From JBCAWW01 sp039024315 (GTDB lineage Bacteria > Bacteroidota > Bacteroidia > J057), in the NCBI GenBank assembly GCA_039024315.1, contig JBCCQN010000291.1, positions 1 to 8,013 of the forward strand: DNA of 8,013 nucleotides, in the 5' to 3' direction. Shown here one piece after another: positions 5,744 through 8,013 of the stretch. The number at the start of each line of letters is the position of its first letter. Within the stretch, counting starts at the first letter, position 1. The position numbers and the translations under genes are program-made. The notes beneath the pieces were generated by a model that saw nothing but the letters and a program-made list of their open reading frames with translations, was not told the DNA's origin and did not search any database.

Positions 5744-8013
5744 ATGAACTACAATGCTTCTGCATCTTGGAGGTTCCCAGCCTCTTGGTATGCCTTCACC
5801 CTACTCTTGCTCAGCCTACCCTCCTTTGCCTGGGCGGGCCCAACCACCACCCAAGCCCTGATACGTGTCGATCAGTTTGGCTACTTGCCTGACATGACCA
5901 AGGTCGCCGTCATTAGTAATCCCCAAACAGGCTTCAACAGTGCCGACTCTTACATCCCCAACGCTACTTTGGAGTTACGTGATTGGGATACAGACGGTAT
6001 TGTATTTTCTGGTCCGGCCACTGCGTGGAACGCTGGTGCCACTCACGCTCAGTCCGGCGATCAGGCTTGGTGGTTTGATTTCAGTACGGTGGTCACTCCT
6101 GGCGACTATTACGTTTATGATCCGGTAGCCGATGTGGGCTCCTATCGTTTTACCATTGGCGATGATGTCTACAAAGCAATCATGGTCGAAGCCGTCCGCA
6201 CTTTCTTTTATCAGCGCTCGGGCTTTGCCAAAAACACGCCTTTTGTACCAGCGGCTTGGTCAGATGGAGCTAGTCACCTCGGAGCCGAACAAGACACTGA
6301 TTGTCGTTTGGTAACGGATCCCACCAATACGGCGCTGTCCAAAGATCTATCTGGCGGCTGGTATGATGCTGGCGACTACAATAAGTATGTCAACTTTACT
6401 TATACGACCCTGCACGATCTGCTCGGTGCTTATGACATCAATCCCGCCATTTGGACCGATGATTTTAACATCCCCGAGTCTGGCAATGGCGTGCCCGATT
6501 TGTTAGATGAAATCAAATGGGAACTAGACTGGTTGCTCAAAATGCAACAAGCTGACGGCTCTTGCCTCAGCAAGGTTTCTGTCATAGACTTCGCGGCCGC
6601 GAGCCCTCCAAGTGCCGATACGGCACCCAGACGTTACGGACCAGCAACGGCCTCCTCGACGCGTACGATCTGTAGCATTTTTGCGCATGCCTCCATGGTT
6701 TACCGCACTGTAGGCACCGCCGCCATGACAGAATATGCAGACACTTTGCAAGCCCGAGCCATTAGAGCGTGGAATTGGATTGATGCCAATCCCGCCACTT
6801 CAAACTACAACAACGCTGGCTTTCAAAGTGCCAGTCCAGAGATCAGCGCTTATCAGCAAGATGCCGTTTTATTAGGTGCTGCGGGCTATCTATTTGCCGC
6901 TACTGGCAATGCGACCTATCGCAGCTACTTTGACGCCAATTATGCAAGCATGCAGCCGCTCCAATGGACCTATTGGTATGCCTTCGAGTCTAGTTATCAG
7001 GATGCCATGTTGTACTATGCGGCCTTGCCGAACGCTACTCCCGCGGTGGCCACTGCCATCCAAAACAACTGTATCGCTTCGACTGGCACTAATCATGCGC
7101 AGATGCTACCCGCCTATCTCAACCAAACGGATCCCTATCGCGCCTCGATACAAGACAATGATTACGTTTGGGGCAGCAATAGTGTCAAAGCACACAGCGG
7201 TATTATCCTCGCCAATATGCTACAGTACAATTTAGATGCGGCCAACCAAGCCAATTATCGTGATGCGGCGGCAGGCTTTGTACACTACCTACATGGCACT
7301 AATCCCCTCGGTATGGTCATGCTCACCAATATGAGTGCCAGTGGAGCGGAATCCTCCGCCAACGAAATGTATCATGGCTGGTTTGGCCATGGCACCGACT
7401 TTGACAATGCGCAGACCTCTCTCTACGGCCCAGCGCCCGGCTATGTAACCGGTGGCCCGAACCCTAATTATACTCCAGCCATGGGCTATTTCTCTCCACC
7501 GCAGGGTCAGCCTGCGCAAAAGAGTTACCTAGACTGGAACACCTCTTGGCCGGAAAACTCTTGGGAAGTAACGGAACCCGCGATTTACTATCAGGCTGGC
7601 TATATCAAATTATTGTCGCAGTTTACCCGCAATAGCAGCAATCCTCTAGCCGTGGAGTATGATTATTTCACAGCCTCGCCCAATGAGAAAGGCGTTCAGC
7701 TAAGCTGGAAAACCCTCACTCAAGAAGGCACTGATCGCTTCATTATCGAGCGCAGTCAGGATGGCTTACAGTTTGAAAATATTGCTACGCAAAACGCTTT
7801 GCCTACTGGCCTAGCCTATGAATATCTAGACGAGTTACCTCCTGTAGGACGCCTTTGGTATCGCTTGACCGAGATTGAGCTGAGTGGCGCACAAAATCGC
7901 TCCGAAATTCGTGAGGTCAACTTTCAGATCTATCCCAAGTTTGAGTTTTGGCCTAATCCGGCCGCGGACGTGCTCAATATCCGCTTTTATCATCAAGAGA
8001 TTAACGAATACCG
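5744..8013 (+). CDS. Secreted GH9 endoglucanase with Ig-like N-domain and T9SS C-terminal region (3' partial)
   Basis: The frame runs from ATG 5744 to the window edge without a stop (756 residues visible). A signal peptide (about 1-31, ...SFAWA|GP) is followed by a cellulase N-terminal Ig-like domain (about 38-138, starting IRVDQFGYLPDMTKVAV). The GH9 (alpha/alpha)6 catalytic domain spans about 143-628. It shows GGWYDAGDYNKYV (Asp208 and Asp211, expected to hold the catalytic water), GNGVPDLLDEIKWEL (247-261), HGTNPLGM (517-524), GPAPGYVTGGPN (562-573) and EPAIYYQAGYI with Glu611 as the likely acid. The family's PHHR-type loop is replaced by YHGWFGHG (543-550). An FN3-like module common in T9SS cargo follows (about 636-727: VQLSWKTL, FIIERSQDG, LWYRLTEI), then a type A sorting motif, FWPNPAADVLNI (735-746). 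GH9 enzymes cut beta-1,4-glucans such as cellulose; the substrate is not certain here. It is expected to be exported by Sec, then T9SS, to the surface or outside. No polysaccharide-utilisation genes adjoin it. Confidence 0.92.
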   Translation, partial: MNYNASASWRFPASWYAFTLLLLSLPSFAWAGPTTTQALIRVDQFGYLPDMTKVAVISNPQTGFNSADSYIPNATLELRDWDTDGIVFSGPATAWNAGATHAQSGDQAWWFDFSTVVTPGDYYVYDPVADVGSYRFTIGDDVYKAIMVEAVRTFFYQRSGFAKNTPFVPAAWSDGASHLGAEQDTDCRLVTDPTNTALSKDLSGGWYDAGDYNKYVNFTYTTLHDLLGAYDINPAIWTDDFNIPESGNGVPDLLDEIKWELDWLLKMQQADGSCLSKVSVIDFAAASPPSADTAPRRYGPATASSTRTICSIFAHASMVYRTVGTAAMTEYADTLQARAIRAWNWIDANPATSNYNNAGFQSASPEISAYQQDAVLLGAAGYLFAATGNATYRSYFDANYASMQPLQWTYWYAFESSYQDAMLYYAALPNATPAVATAIQNNCIASTGTNHAQMLPAYLNQTDPYRASIQDNDYVWGSNSVKAHSGIILANMLQYNLDAANQANYRDAAAGFVHYLHGTNPLGMVMLTNMSASGAESSANEMYHGWFGHGTDFDNAQTSLYGPAPGYVTGGPNPNYTPAMGYFSPPQGQPAQKSYLDWNTSWPENSWEVTEPAIYYQAGYIKLLSQFTRNSSNPLAVEYDYFTASPNEKGVQLSWKTLTQEGTDRFIIERSQDGLQFENIATQNALPTGLAYEYLDELPPVGRLWYRLTEIELSGAQNRSEIREVNFQIYPKFEFWPNPAADVLNIRFYHQEINEY

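Noticed and set aside
5940..6314. Two short + strand open frames (5940-6128 and 6132-6314)
   Set aside because: Both are off-frame readings inside the GH9 Ig-like and early catalytic region.
6876..7235. + strand open frame of 119 codons in the right part of the window
   Set aside because: It is out of frame with the GH9 gene, which covers this whole region with conserved catalytic motifs; the rich proline/arginine translation is an off-frame artefact.

Overview
The window reads as chromosomal DNA from a member of the Bacteroidota. The evidence is a large secreted cellulase ending in a type IX secretion (T9SS) style C-terminal region (FN3-like module, then a 'WPNPAADVLNI' sorting motif), three lipoproteins with clear lipoboxes, start codons without good Shine-Dalgarno sequences, and one possible Bacteroidota-type promoter. 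Base composition is fairly even, which would suit a Saprospiria/Lewinella-like lineage, but that placement is only an inference. All genes are on the + strand.

Layout. (1) 2-130: the last 42 codons of an unidentified gene, overlapping by 8 bases (2) 123-1691, an M81/MlrC-like metallopeptidase that carries a lipoprotein signal peptide. (3) 1828-2364: a small P-loop kinase-like protein whose Walker A lysine is replaced by threonine. It is bracketed by two direct copies of an 85-base repeat (1702-1786 and 2369-2453, 80 of 85 identical, no gaps). (4) 2365-2741: a 377-base gene-free stretch made of repeat and hairpin modules, including a terminator-like hairpin with a T-tract. (5) 2742-3980: a DUF445 membrane protein with an internally duplicated motif, followed after 11 bases by (6) 3992-4465, a small NTF2-like lipoprotein; this probable operon ends in a compact terminator at 4488-4506. 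(7) 4547-5557: a lipoprotein beta-propeller with five Asp-boxes. (8) 5744 to the window end: a glycoside hydrolase family 9 (GH9) endoglucanase, cut off within its T9SS sorting domain. Its reading frame never closes inside the window, so closed-ORF gene finding would miss it.

How the genes relate. No single pathway links them. Most products are directed to the envelope or outside the cell (three lipoproteins, one multi-pass membrane protein, one T9SS-secreted cellulase), which fits a surface-active polysaccharide degrader. No SusC/SusD pair or other carbohydrate genes lie near the cellulase.

The most interesting signal is in the non-coding repeats. A short end motif (CTGCGCNGAACGMT) occurs four times on the + strand, twice with an inverted partner. 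One of these pairs, a perfect 10-base palindrome, lies inside the coding sequence of the propeller lipoprotein, just after its lipidation site, as if a small palindromic element had been inserted in frame. I found no defence system, CRISPR array, tRNA, rRNA or transposase gene.
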